Shown piece by piece: positions 41,115 to 49,603 of a DNA stretch of 64,000 bases (its first letter is position 1; every line of letters begins with the position of its first letter). The DNA is taken from positions 1 through 64,000 of the forward strand of contig JBJHBM010000001.1 in assembly GCA_050485485.1 (NCBI GenBank). The letters are read 5' to 3'. The position numbers and the translations under genes are program-made. The stretch comes from WHSO01 sp050485485 (lineage in GTDB: Bacteria > Pseudomonadota > Alphaproteobacteria > SMXQ01). The notes under the pieces were generated by a model, which made no database searches, was not told where the DNA came from, and worked only from the letters and a program-made list of their open reading frames with translations.

Positions 41115-42170
41115 TCAATCTTCGATCTGTTCACGATAGAGCCCGAACGCGTCCGCGATCGGCCGGTCGGTCACCGTGAATAAAACGGCGGGCTCGCGCG
41201 ACGATGTGTTGGTCAGCCGGTGCCAGGTCCAGTTAGGGACGGCGATTCCGTCATGGCGCGAAAAAGCGAGCGTGGTGTCGTCGAGGACCACAGCGCCTTC
41301 GCCCGCCACAACGAAATGGACGGCGCCGGCCGCGCGCCTGCGGCGTGCGCCGCTGAAGCCGGGCGGCAGCAGTTGCGCGACGCAGGACAGCGTCGGAAGC
41401 GCGGCGCCGCCGGTCGCCGGGTTGACGTATTCCAGGGCGACGCCGTCGGCAGGGTGGGGCGGCTGCTCTGCGAGCGCATCGAGCCGCGCGCGCACGTCGG
41501 TCCATGGATAGCGGTGCGCGCGGTTTGCCGTCACGTTATCCGTGCGCAATGGACGCAGTAGGTGACTTGTCGCGTCGGTTGCTACGTTGCGCCGGTCCTG
41601 CACCGTCTCGCCCAATTCCTCATAGAAGTTCTGGTCGATGGCGCCGATGAAGGGTACGTCCAGCACGTCGAGCCAGATCGCGGGACGGCCGATGCCGTTG
41701 TGATGGTCGTGCCAAACCCAGCCGGGGGTCAGGACGAGATCGTACGGGTGCATCGGCAGGGCCTCGCCGTCCACGACCGTAAAGACGTCCTCGCCGCCCT
41801 GGATCGTGAACCTGAGCGCGTTCACCGAATGACGGTGGGCCCAGGCGATTTCCCCCGGCTGGATGATCTGCACGCCGGCCATCAGCGTGGCGGTGGTGCC
41901 GCGCGCGAGGCCGGGGTTCATGAAGATCATGCTGCGGCGCGCGGTGAAGCTTTCGGGCAGCGCGCGACAGGCGCCGTCGAGAATCGGCTCGATGTCGCGC
42001 CAGGCCCAAAGCGTCGGGCGGGCGGCGGGGCGCGGCTCGATCCGCATCCTTCCGTCCAGGCCGCGCGCGGCGTTTTCCGGCCGGTTCGAGCCGACCTGCC
42101 ATTGGCCTTTGATGTGGGCCTTGGCCATCAGGGCCTCGAGGGCGGCGAGCGCTTCCGTCTGCTCGGTCAT
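41115..42170 (-). CDS. Gentisate 1,2-dioxygenase-like bicupin 1 (second cupin degenerate)
   Basis: A 351-residue protein of the gentisate/1-hydroxy-2-naphthoate/salicylate dioxygenase family. Segments F-T-A-R-R-S-M-I-F-M-N-P-G-L and G-V-Q-I-I-Q-P-G-E are family hallmarks. The first cupin has a complete iron site: W-A-H-R-H (His112, His114) and V-W-H-D-H (His154, His156). In the second cupin the expected H-x-H is replaced by Arg residues (R-R-R-R at about 276-279), so it cannot bind metal in the same way. Ring cleavage of a hydroxybenzoate is likely. It is first in a two-gene leftward unit with the heme-oxygenase-fold gene. Confidence 0.8.
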   Translation of the reverse strand: MTEQTEALAALEALMAKAHIKGQWQVGSNRPENAARGLDGRMRIEPRPAARPTLWAWRDIEPILDGACRALPESFTARRSMIFMNPGLARGTTATLMAGVQIIQPGEIAWAHRHSVNALRFTIQGGEDVFTVVDGEALPMHPYDLVLTPGWVWHDHHNGIGRPAIWLDVLDVPFIGAIDQNFYEELGETVQDRRNVATDATSHLLRPLRTDNVTANRAHRYPWTDVRARLDALAEQPPHPADGVALEYVNPATGGAALPTLSCVAQLLPPGFSGARRRRAAGAVHFVVAGEGAVVLDDTTLAFSRHDGIAVPNWTWHRLTNTSSREPAVLFTVTDRPIADAFGLYREQIED

Positions 42171-42255
42171 GGCGGTTCCGGTTCTCCCTGCACCCGATTC
42201 GGTGTCCGGGCTTCAGGCCACAGCATAGCCAAGCCGGGATATCAGGAAAACAATC

Positions 42256-42266
42256 TTGAATTTCAA
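42256..42266. promoter_or_regulatory. Short palindrome TTGAA-T-TTCAA in a divergent promoter region
   Basis: An 11-base perfect dyad lies between the gentisate-dioxygenase-like gene (leftward) and binding protein 4 (rightward). A near-identical half, GAATTTCAAT on the minus strand, occurs at about 53913-53922 before another binding-protein gene, hinting at a shared regulator. Confidence 0.35.
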
Positions 42267-42326
42267 AATCGGGCTATGCCTACTTATGACGCAACATTCA
42301 CGTTCCAAGAATAAGGGGAGGACAAT

Positions 42327-43373
42327 ATGAGAATGGCCGCCTTTATCCATACTGCCTGTTTCGCCGTGGCAGCCTTCGGTGTCGCCGGCGCGGCATCCGC
42401 CGAGGATTTTTTTGCAGGCAAGACCGTCACGGTTTCGATCGGCTCGGCCGCCGGCGGCAGCTATGACGCCTATGCCCGGCTGATGGCGCGGCACATGGGG
42501 CGCCATCTTCCCGGAAATCCGACCTTCGTGCCTCGGAATATGCCCGGGGCGGCCGGCACGCGTGTGGCGGCCTTCATTCATGGAGTCGCCGAACGCGACG
42601 GCACGCAGCTCGGCGCCACGCTCAACACGATACCGATTACCCAGCTTACCCGTCCCGACCAGGCCAAGTACAACGTGGGGGAGCTCAACTGGATCGGCAG
42701 CGCGGCGAGCCCGGCCAACGTGCTCGTGGTCTGGCATATGGCCGGCGTGCGTACCCTGGACGATGCGAGGCAGCGGGAAGTGTTGATCGGTGCCACAACG
42801 CCGGGAACCACGATGGAGATGTATCCGTTGATGGCGAATCGCCTGTTCGGTACGAAATTCCGGGTGGTGCTGGGTTATAATGGCGGAACCGACGTGAACC
42901 TCGCGATGGAGCGTGGCGAGGTGCAGGGACGCGGCAGCAATTCCTGGCTGTCCTACAGGTTCCAGAACCCCGATTGGGTCCGTGACGGCCGAATCGTACC
43001 CTTGTTCCAGATGACGCTGACGCGCGATCCCTTGCTCGCGGATGTTCCGTGTCTGATCGAGTATGCCGCCAACGACGAGGAAAGAGGCGTCGTTTCGCTG
43101 TTGGCGACGACCGAAACGATCGGGCGCGCGATGATCGCCCCTCCCGGCGTGCCGCCCGAGCGTATTGCGCTGTTGCGCAAGGCGTTCGCCGCCGCCGTCG
43201 CCGATCCCATGCTGCTCGGCGAGGCGAGCCAGGCCAAGCTGGACATCCAGCCCATAGGGGGCGAGGACTTGCAGCGCATGGTGGAGGGGATCGCCAATGC
43301 CCCGGCGAACGTCGTGGCGCGATTCGTCGCGGCCGTATCCTCCGAGGGGCCGGCCGACAGGAAAAGCCGATAG
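42327..43373 (+). CDS. Tripartite tricarboxylate (Bug/TctC-type) solute-binding protein 4
   Basis: The 348-residue protein has a signal peptide ending G-A-A-S-A-E and a mature start D-F-F-A-G-K-T-V-T-V-S-I-G-S-A-A-G-G-S-Y-D-A-Y-A. MPGAAGTRVAAFIHGVAERDG and GYNGGTDVNLAMERGEVQGRG follow. The binding-loop variant is G-G-S-Y-D, different from all other copies in the window. GGGGAGGACAAT lies just before the ATG. It has no adjacent permease and stands between the gentisate-dioxygenase-like gene and the pca operon, so an hydroxylated aromatic acid is a reasonable ligand guess. Confidence 0.87.
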   Translation: MRMAAFIHTACFAVAAFGVAGAASAEDFFAGKTVTVSIGSAAGGSYDAYARLMARHMGRHLPGNPTFVPRNMPGAAGTRVAAFIHGVAERDGTQLGATLNTIPITQLTRPDQAKYNVGELNWIGSAASPANVLVVWHMAGVRTLDDARQREVLIGATTPGTTMEMYPLMANRLFGTKFRVVLGYNGGTDVNLAMERGEVQGRGSNSWLSYRFQNPDWVRDGRIVPLFQMTLTRDPLLADVPCLIEYAANDEERGVVSLLATTETIGRAMIAPPGVPPERIALLRKAFAAAVADPMLLGEASQAKLDIQPIGGEDLQRMVEGIANAPANVVARFVAAVSSEGPADRKSR

Positions 43374-43695
43374 GAAAGTGGCCGGGGCCGAGACGTCCGG
43401 TTCCGGCCGACACCCCCAAGAAGGACTGGACGAGGACCGTCCATGACCATCGATAGCTTCCGGGGGGAAACCGCGCGGGCGAAGCCCGTACCGGACATGC
43501 CTGGACAGGTTTCGGCGCCGGCTCGTGCTGCCGTCGCCGGGGATGCAGAACGTGAGCGCCGACGGGGCCTGAGAAACCGCTGCCACTTTTCCGGTTAAGT
43601 CTGCGGCGAAGAACGCTAATATACAGCGTTCGATGTCTAATGGTTCGGCGGGAAAGCATCATCCGCCGGATGCCGCGCGCAGCATGGGAGCAACC
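43374..43695. other. Gap before the pca operon
   Basis: This 322-base stretch separates binding protein 4 from pcaH. No supported gene lies here, although the frame of pcaH is open back to 43633. Its main feature is the perfect dyad at 43611-43631, described separately. The sequence up to about 43570 shows nothing else I could recognise. Confidence 0.5.
43611..43631 (+). promoter_or_regulatory. Perfect 7-7-7 dyad ahead of pcaH
   Basis: GAACGCT-AATATAC-AGCGTTC is a perfect inverted repeat. TAATAT (43617-43622) inside it could be a -10 element. A protein bound here would cover the promoter of the pcaHGBC operon. It is adjacent to ATG 43633, which argues that this ATG is not the start. Confidence 0.55.
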
Positions 43696-44406
43696 GTGAG
43701 CGAGACCGCAAACTACCGGCCGCGGGATTGGAGCGTCCAGCCCCCCTACCTTGCGAAAGAGTACAAATCGACGATCGACCGGTCGCCCCGCAAGCCCCTG
43801 ATCCCGCTTCCCCAGACGCTGTCGGAGCTGACCGGGCCGGTGTACGGCCACGACGCCGCGCGCGAGATCGACAGCGACCTCACCCGCAACGGCGCGGTCA
43901 ACGGCGCGCCGGTTGGCCAGCGCATCGTCGTCGCGGGGCGCGTTCTGGACGAGGACGGGCGGCCGGTGCCGAACACGCTGGTCGAGATCTGGCAGGCCAA
44001 CGCGGGCGGGCGCTACGTCCATAAGGTGGACCGGCACGACGCGCCGCTCGATCCCAATTTCTTCGGCGCGGGACGCTTCCTGACCGGGCCGGACGGCCGC
44101 TACCGCTTCGTCACGATCCGGCCGGGCGAATACCCCTGGGCCAACCACGACAAGGCGTTCCGCCCGGCGCATATCCACTTCTCGCTGTTCGGGCCGAGCT
44201 TCGTCACGCGCCTCGTCACGCAGATGTATTTCCCCGGCGACCCCCTGCTGGAACTCGATCCGATCTTCCTCTCGGTGCCGGACGCCGGGGCACGCGCGCG
44301 CCTGGTGTCGCGTTATTCGGTCGAGGAGACGGTGGCCGACTGGGCGCTCGGCTACACCTTCGACATCGTGCTGCGCGGGCGCGGCGCCACGCCCATGGGG
44401 CTTTGA
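43696..44406 (+). CDS. pcaH: Protocatechuate 3,4-dioxygenase, beta subunit
   Basis: It carries the Fe(III) of the enzyme that opens protocatechuate to 3-carboxy-cis,cis-muconate. The predicted iron ligands are Tyr107 (G-R-Y-V-H), Tyr146 (G-E-Y-P-W), His159 and His161 (A-H-I-H-F). Their spacings of 39, 13 and 2 match the known beta-subunit ligands (Tyr408, Tyr447, His460, His462 in Pseudomonas numbering). PRKPLIPLPQTLSE near the N-terminus is typical of PcaH. GTG at 43696 (GGGAG five bases upstream) gives 236 residues, the normal length; ATG at 43684 and 43633 are in frame but lack a site. pcaG follows after two bases. Confidence 0.93.
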   Translation: MSETANYRPRDWSVQPPYLAKEYKSTIDRSPRKPLIPLPQTLSELTGPVYGHDAAREIDSDLTRNGAVNGAPVGQRIVVAGRVLDEDGRPVPNTLVEIWQANAGGRYVHKVDRHDAPLDPNFFGAGRFLTGPDGRYRFVTIRPGEYPWANHDKAFRPAHIHFSLFGPSFVTRLVTQMYFPGDPLLELDPIFLSVPDAGARARLVSRYSVEETVADWALGYTFDIVLRGRGATPMGL

Positions 44407-44408
44407 GC

Positions 44409-45017
44409 ATGACCGAACGCAAGCTGGTGCAGACCGCCGCCCAGACCATCGGGCCGTATTTCGCCTATTGCCTCACGCCCGCGTCCTACGGCCGGCCGGG
44501 CATCGCCGATAGCGTGCTGGCGACGCCGGAAACGCAGGGCGCGCGCATCCGCATCGCCGGGCGGCTGCTGGACGGCACCGGCGCGCCGATGGACGACGCG
44601 CTGATCGAGCTGTGGCAGGCCAATGCGGCGGGACGCTACGCCCATCCCGCCGATGCGCGCGACGACGTGCCGCTCGATCCGTCCTTCGCCGGATTCGGGC
44701 GCTGCATGACGGCCAAGGACGGAAGCTTCGCCTTCGACACCGTGAAGCCTGGCCGGGTGCCGGGCCTCGGCAACCGGCTGCAGGCGCCCCACGTCAGCAT
44801 CGCGATCCATTCGCGCGGCATGATGTCGCACGCCTTCGGGCGCATCTACTTTTCCGACGAGGCGGCGGCCAACGCCGAGGACCCGGTGCTCGCCACGGTC
44901 CCGGAGGCGCGCCGCGCGACCCTGATCGCCGTGCGCGAAGACGCGCCGGGCGGCGCGATCTACCGCCTCGACATCCACATGCAGGGCGAGCGGGAAACCG
45001 TGTTCTTCGACGCCTGA
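44409..45017 (+). CDS. pcaG: Protocatechuate 3,4-dioxygenase, alpha subunit
   Basis: The 202-residue partner of PcaH. It has the same fold (TAAQTIGPYFAYCL start, ALIELWQANAAGRYAHP, APHVSIAIHSRGM), but the iron ligands are incomplete, as in all alpha subunits, so it forms the active site only with PcaH. The I-A-I-H-S-R-G-M segment and D-I-H-M-Q-G-E-R-E-T-V-F-F-D end are diagnostic. It starts two bases after pcaH and is followed by pcaB at a 43-base gap. Confidence 0.93.
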   Translation: MTERKLVQTAAQTIGPYFAYCLTPASYGRPGIADSVLATPETQGARIRIAGRLLDGTGAPMDDALIELWQANAAGRYAHPADARDDVPLDPSFAGFGRCMTAKDGSFAFDTVKPGRVPGLGNRLQAPHVSIAIHSRGMMSHAFGRIYFSDEAAANAEDPVLATVPEARRATLIAVREDAPGGAIYRLDIHMQGERETVFFDA

Positions 45018-45060
45018 GGCCGAAGCCCGGGCGCGGGACACCAACGCGGGACGAGAGGTC

Positions 45061-46407
45061 ATGGCCGGCGACGGTCTGTTCGATCACATCTTCGCGGACG
45101 GCGCCATGGCGGCGGTGTTCTCCGACCGTGCCCACGTCCAGGCGATGCTCGACTTCGAGGCGGCGCGGGCCCGGGCCGAGGCCGCCGCGGGCGTGATCCC
45201 GGCCGAGTCCGCCGCCGCCATCGCCGCGTGCTGCGACGCGTCCCTCATCGACCTCGAGGCGCTCGGGGCCAAGGCGCGCGAGGCGGGCAACACCTTCATC
45301 CCGCTCCAGGGGATGCTGGTGGCGCTGGTCGCGGCGCGCGACCTGGCGGCGGCCGGTCACGTCCACTGGGGCGCCACCAGCCAGGACGCCATCGACACCG
45401 GCCTCGCGCTCCAGCTGGGCTGCGCCTTCGGTCTGCTGGACGGCGGCCTCGCGCGGCTCGCGGCGGCGCTCGCCCGGCTCGCCGAAACCCATCGCGGCAC
45501 CGTCATGGCCGGACGCACCTGGATGCAGCAGGCGCTGCCCGTGACCTTCGGCCTCAAGGCCGCGCTGTGGCTCGACGCGGCGACGCGCCAGCGCGCGCGG
45601 CTCGCCGAGCTGCGCCCGCGCGTGCTCGCGCTGCAGTTCGGCGGTGCGGCCGGCACGCTCGCCGCGCTCGGGACGGAGGGCCCGAAGGTGGCCGAGGCGC
45701 TCGCCCGCGACCTCGGCCTCGCGTTGCCCGAGGTGCCGTGGCACGGCGCCCGCGACCGGGTGGTCGAGGCGGGGCTGTTCGCGGCGCTGCTGACCGGGAC
45801 GCTCGGCAAGATTGCGCGCGACGTGGCGCTGCTCGCGCAGACCGAGATCGGCGAGGTGGCCGAGCCGGCGGGCGAAGGCCGCGGCGGCTCCTCCGCCATG
45901 CCCCACAAGCGCAACCCGGTGTCCTCGGCCGCGATCCTGGCGGCGGCCGCGCGTGCGCCCGGCCTCGCCGCCACCCTGCTCGCCGCCATGCCGCAGGAGA
46001 ACGAGCGCGGCCTCGGCGGCTGGCAGGCCGAATGGGCGGTGCTGCCGGAGCTCTACCGGCTCGCCGCTGGCGCGCTCGCCCAGGCGGTCGTGCTGGTGGA
46101 GGGGCTCGAGGTGTTTCCCGCGCGCATGGCCGACAACCTCGGTGCGACCCGGGGCCAGCTCATGGCGGAAGCGGTCAAAATGGCGCTGGGGCGCAAGATC
46201 GGCCAGGCGGCGGCCCATGCGGCGGTGGCGCGCGCCTGCCGCGCGGCGGGGGAGGGCTCGACCCTGCGCACGGCGCTGCTGGCCGACGCCGAGATCGCGG
46301 TCGCGCTGTCGGCGGCCGAGATCGACGCCGCGCTCGCGCCCGAGGGTTATCTCGGCGCGGCCGAAGTTTTCATCGAGCGTGCGCTCGCCGCGCACCGGCG
46401 GTCCTGA
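45061..46407 (+). CDS. pcaB: 3-carboxy-cis,cis-muconate cycloisomerase
   Basis: A 448-residue member of the fumarase/aspartase superfamily that lactonises 3-carboxy-cis,cis-muconate to 4-carboxymuconolactone. The superfamily signature is G-S-S-A-M-P-H-K-R-N-P at about residues 278-288. HVHWGATSQDAIDTGLALQL and AGRTWMQQALPVTFGLK are the other conserved regions. GDGLFDHIFADGAMAAVFSD at the N-terminus is typical of PcaB. It lies between pcaG and pcaC as in classical protocatechuate operons. Confidence 0.93.
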   Translation: MAGDGLFDHIFADGAMAAVFSDRAHVQAMLDFEAARARAEAAAGVIPAESAAAIAACCDASLIDLEALGAKAREAGNTFIPLQGMLVALVAARDLAAAGHVHWGATSQDAIDTGLALQLGCAFGLLDGGLARLAAALARLAETHRGTVMAGRTWMQQALPVTFGLKAALWLDAATRQRARLAELRPRVLALQFGGAAGTLAALGTEGPKVAEALARDLGLALPEVPWHGARDRVVEAGLFAALLTGTLGKIARDVALLAQTEIGEVAEPAGEGRGGSSAMPHKRNPVSSAAILAAAARAPGLAATLLAAMPQENERGLGGWQAEWAVLPELYRLAAGALAQAVVLVEGLEVFPARMADNLGATRGQLMAEAVKMALGRKIGQAAAHAAVARACRAAGEGSTLRTALLADAEIAVALSAAEIDAALAPEGYLGAAEVFIERALAAHRRS

Positions 46408-46421
46408 ACGGAGGCCTCATC

Positions 46422-46820
46422 ATGGACGAACGCGACCGGCACAAGCAGGGCATGGGGGTGCGCCGCGCCGTACTCGGCGACGCCCACGTGGACCGCGCCG
46501 AGAAGGGCAAGACCGACTTCAACGGCGACTTCCAGGACTTCATCACGCGCTACGCCTGGGGCGAGGTGTGGGCGCGGCCCGGCCTCGACCGCAAGACCCG
46601 CAGCCTCGTCACCATCGTCATGCTGGTGGCGCTCAACCGCGAGGCGGAGCTGCGCATGCACCTGCGCGCCGCCGCCAACACCGGCGTCACCCGCGCCGAG
46701 ATCAAGGAAGCGCTGCTTCATTCTGCGCTCTACTGCGGCCTGCCGGCGGCCAACGGCGCGATCCACCTCGCCGAGGAGGTATTCGAAACCACCGAGGAAT
46801 GGCGCGCGAAGAAGGCGTGA
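46422..46820 (+). CDS. pcaC: 4-carboxymuconolactone decarboxylase
   Basis: A 132-residue enzyme that decarboxylates 4-carboxymuconolactone to 3-oxoadipate enol-lactone. It has the carboxymuconolactone decarboxylase fold with G-M-x-V-R-R-A-V-L-G-D-A-H-V-D near the start, YAWGEVWARPGLDRKTRSL, and EIKEALLHSALYCGLPAANGA with the conserved His and Cys. GGAGG precedes the ATG at ideal distance. No pcaD (enol-lactone hydrolase) follows, unlike many pca operons and pcaL fusions, so that step must be encoded elsewhere. Confidence 0.94.
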   Translation: MDERDRHKQGMGVRRAVLGDAHVDRAEKGKTDFNGDFQDFITRYAWGEVWARPGLDRKTRSLVTIVMLVALNREAELRMHLRAAANTGVTRAEIKEALLHSALYCGLPAANGAIHLAEEVFETTEEWRAKKA

Positions 46821-46842
46821 GGCGGCGCCCGGTCCGCCGCCG

Positions 46843-48720
46843 CTACTTCCCGCCGCGCCCGCCGGTGTGGGCCTCGGCGTAGCCCGGCAGCACGCGCGCG
46901 TCGATGAGGTAGCGCCCGCCGGCCTTCACGGCCTTGCGCCCGCGCGCGAGCGCCGCGGCGAGCTTGCGGGTCGTGTCCACCGTCTCCGCCGCGAAGCCCT
47001 GGGCCTCCGCCATCTTGCAGAGGTCCACCGGGGGCGCGTCGAGGCGCTGGCCGATCCACTTGTTGCCGACCGGCCGGTCGCGGTCCCTGGCCACGCGCTC
47101 CTGATGTGCCTCGTCGTTGAAGTAGGAGCGGTTGTTGGACACCACGATCATCATCGGCAGCCCGACGTGGGACGCGGTCCACAGCGCGCTCACCCCCATC
47201 AGGAAGTCGCCGTCGCCCAGCACCGAGAGCGCCATGCGGCCCGTCTCGCGGAGCGCGAGCGCCGCGCCGACGCTGTGGCCGGGGCCGGTGCCGACCGCGC
47301 CGCCCTGGTCGTTGCCGAGGAAGTCGAGCGGATGGGTGAAGCGGCACGCCTCGCCCGGCCAGCCGAGCGCGGTGCGCGAGAGCGTCGCCCGGTTCGCGCG
47401 CGCGAAATCCGCGACCGTGAGCGCCACGTCGAGCGGGTTGAGCGGCCCGCGCGCGGTCGGCTTGAGATGGCCGCGCTCGGTCCCGGTCCAGTGGGGCATC
47501 CCGCGCGTGGCGGCGGGCAGCGGGGCGGTCCTGCGCGCCGCGGGCCCGAGCGCGTCGAGCAGTTGCGCGACGAAGGTGTCGGGATCGGCGAGGATCGGCA
47601 CGTCCACCGCGGGCAGGGCCTGGTGGTCCATGCTCCAGCCGTTGTGGACATAAGGGTCGAGCGAGCACGAGACCACGCGTGCGTCCACCGGCGCGCTGGT
47701 CTGCGCGGCGCCGAAGATTTGCTGCAGGAACCCGGCCGGGTCGAGCCAGTCGAACGACACCAGCACGTCCGCCCGGCGGATCAGCTCCGCGACCGGCCGG
47801 CCGGGCCGGAACGACGGCGGCGCGAGGTGGTTGGGATGCTCGGTCGGGAACGCCGCGGCGTTGTGCAGGTCGGTGACGACCGCCGCGCCCAGCGCCTCGG
47901 CGAGCCGGACGCGACGCTTCCAGTCCTCGGCGTCGCGCGAGACGCGCCCCATCATCAGGACCGGGAACTTCGCCTTGCGCACCAGCGCGAGGGTTTCCTT
48001 GACCGCCTCGGCGGGCGCCGGCGGCGGCGCGGCCGGACGGAAGCGCCGCACGTCGGGGAACGTCACCTCGCGCGCGAGCGGCGTCTCCTGGAGATCGGCG
48101 TCGAGGCACACGTAGACCGGGCCGTAGGGCCTGGTCGTCGCCATCTGCGCCGCGCGCAGGATCGATTCCACGGCGGCCTCGGGCGAGGCCGGCTGGTCGT
48201 CCCACTTGACGTAGGGGCGCACCATCGCGCCCTGGTCCTTGGCCGTGTGGATCCAGTCGATCCACGGGCGCCGCCGGGCGGCGTCCACCGGCCCGGTGGC
48301 ACCGAGCACGATCACCGGGGTGCGCCCGCACCAGGCGTTGAAGATCGGCATGGTGCCGTGCAGCAGGCCGACGTTGGAATGGAGCGCGACCGCCATCGGC
48401 CGCTCCGTGACGCGGGCGTAGCCGTCGGCGATGGCGACCGCATGCTCCTCGTGCAGGCACACCAGCATCTGCGGGTTGGCGTTGCCGAGGTAGTTGACGA
48501 TCGAATCGTGAAGCCCGCGGTAGCTCGCGCCCGGCACCAGGGCGATGTACTTGAGGTCGAGGCGGCGAATCGCCTCGGCCATCACGTCGGAGCCCCAGCC
48601 CATGCGCCGGTTGCCGAGGCCCTCGGGCCGGTCGACGGCGGGGAAGGCGGGCCGGTCGCCGCCGGCGGAAGCCTGTCGCTTGCGGTTCTTCGCCTTGGCG
48701 GCGGTGCGTGCGGTCGCCAT
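46843..48720 (-). CDS. Thiamine-diphosphate-dependent enzyme (acetolactate synthase / benzoylformate decarboxylase family)
   Basis: A 625-residue ThDP enzyme with the three-domain layout of POX/ALS proteins. The N-terminal PYR domain has H-E-E-H-A-V-A-I-A-D-G-Y-A-R (activating Glu near residue 91). A central Rossmann-type domain follows. The C-terminal domain has L-G-D-G-D-F-L-M-G ... S-N-N-R-S-Y-F-N, the GDG-NN ThDP-Mg motif. A basic N-terminal arm is unusual. Related enzymes decarboxylate aromatic or branched 2-oxoacids, or make C-C bonds. The substrate is not predictable; an aryl-glyoxylate would suit the context. It is convergent with pcaC and has AGAGGAG before the ATG. Confidence 0.82.
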   Translation of the reverse strand: MATARTAAKAKNRKRQASAGGDRPAFPAVDRPEGLGNRRMGWGSDVMAEAIRRLDLKYIALVPGASYRGLHDSIVNYLGNANPQMLVCLHEEHAVAIADGYARVTERPMAVALHSNVGLLHGTMPIFNAWCGRTPVIVLGATGPVDAARRRPWIDWIHTAKDQGAMVRPYVKWDDQPASPEAAVESILRAAQMATTRPYGPVYVCLDADLQETPLAREVTFPDVRRFRPAAPPPAPAEAVKETLALVRKAKFPVLMMGRVSRDAEDWKRRVRLAEALGAAVVTDLHNAAAFPTEHPNHLAPPSFRPGRPVAELIRRADVLVSFDWLDPAGFLQQIFGAAQTSAPVDARVVSCSLDPYVHNGWSMDHQALPAVDVPILADPDTFVAQLLDALGPAARRTAPLPAATRGMPHWTGTERGHLKPTARGPLNPLDVALTVADFARANRATLSRTALGWPGEACRFTHPLDFLGNDQGGAVGTGPGHSVGAALALRETGRMALSVLGDGDFLMGVSALWTASHVGLPMMIVVSNNRSYFNDEAHQERVARDRDRPVGNKWIGQRLDAPPVDLCKMAEAQGFAAETVDTTRKLAAALARGRKAVKAGGRYLIDARVLPGYAEAHTGGRGGK

Positions 48721-48894
48721 CGTTCTCCTCTGTGCCGTGACGGTCGGGGTCGGGTACCATAACCGCCTTGCCCGCAGGGGCAAACCCGGTCAATGGCGGT
48801 CCCGGCCCGTGCTAAGGAAGGGCCGAACGAACCGATCGGGGAGCCTGCCGCATCGTTCGAACCGGTCAGTGAAGCCAGTCGAGGATCGCTAGGA

Positions 48895-49566
48895 CTATTT
48901 CTTCTCCCGTGCGCGCTTCTGCGCGGCGACGGAATGGGGCGTCGGCACAACGATGTCGAAGGCATAGAGCCGTGCGCCCGGTTCCATGCCGGGTTCCGGC
49001 GGCAGGGCGCGGGCCGTGACGCGCGCATCCTGGTTGAGGCGGCGGTGGCGCGTGAGCAGCTCGTCCTGGTCGTTCAACGTCTCGCCCGGGAAGTACATCT
49101 GCGTCACCAGCCGGTCATGGGCGGTGGTGACCTGGAAATGGACGTGGGGCGGCCGCCACCATCCCGGGGTGGAGGTGGGATAGGGCCCGGGCATGGTGGT
49201 GCGGAAGGCGAAGCGCCCGTCGGCACCCGTCACCTGCACGCCCCAGCCGGTGAAACGGGGGTCGAGCTCGGCGGGGTTGAGGTCGCACGGATGCGGGTAG
49301 CGTCCATGGGGGTCGGCATGCCACACCTCGACCTCCGCGCCCGCGACCGGCGCGCCGGTCAGGTCCTTGACCTGCCCGCGCAGATGGATGACCTGGCCGG
49401 AAACGGTCGCGCCGTCCTTCGGCGAGCGGGTGAGGTCGGCACCGCGGTCCTCCGGCTTCTCCACCGGGTACATGGGGCCGATCTCCTCGCTCGGCGTGCG
49501 AGGCAGGAACTTGGCCTCTTCCTGCAGCTTCCGGGCCTGCCGTTCGGCGGATACCTGGTCGTTCAT
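48895..49566 (-). CDS. Intradiol ring-cleavage dioxygenase (second, PcaH-like)
   Basis: A 223-residue non-heme Fe(III) dioxygenase. The iron ligands are visible as H-G-R-Y-P-H-P (Tyr), G-P-Y-P-T-S-T-P (Tyr, 39 residues on) and R-P-P-H-V-H-F (two His). The lack of a long linker domain distinguishes it from catechol 1,2-dioxygenases, and no alpha subunit is adjacent, so it may act as a homomer on a catechol, hydroxyquinol or a substituted protocatechuate. The ATG at 49566 follows AGGAAGGAAACGCG; the frame is open upstream but looks non-coding. It follows the PrpF-like gene by 37 bases in the same direction. Confidence 0.87.
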   Translation of the reverse strand: MNDQVSAERQARKLQEEAKFLPRTPSEEIGPMYPVEKPEDRGADLTRSPKDGATVSGQVIHLRGQVKDLTGAPVAGAEVEVWHADPHGRYPHPCDLNPAELDPRFTGWGVQVTGADGRFAFRTTMPGPYPTSTPGWWRPPHVHFQVTTAHDRLVTQMYFPGETLNDQDELLTRHRRLNQDARVTARALPPEPGMEPGARLYAFDIVVPTPHSVAAQKRAREKK

Positions 49567-49603
49567 CGCGTTTCCTTCCTGGGGCGCGTTTCGCGCTGGA
49601 CGT

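Noticed and set aside
43633..43695. ATG 43633 as the pcaH start
   Set aside because: It has no ribosome site, lies against the operator-like dyad, and would add residues absent from the PcaH family. The GTG at 43696 has a good site and gives the normal length.
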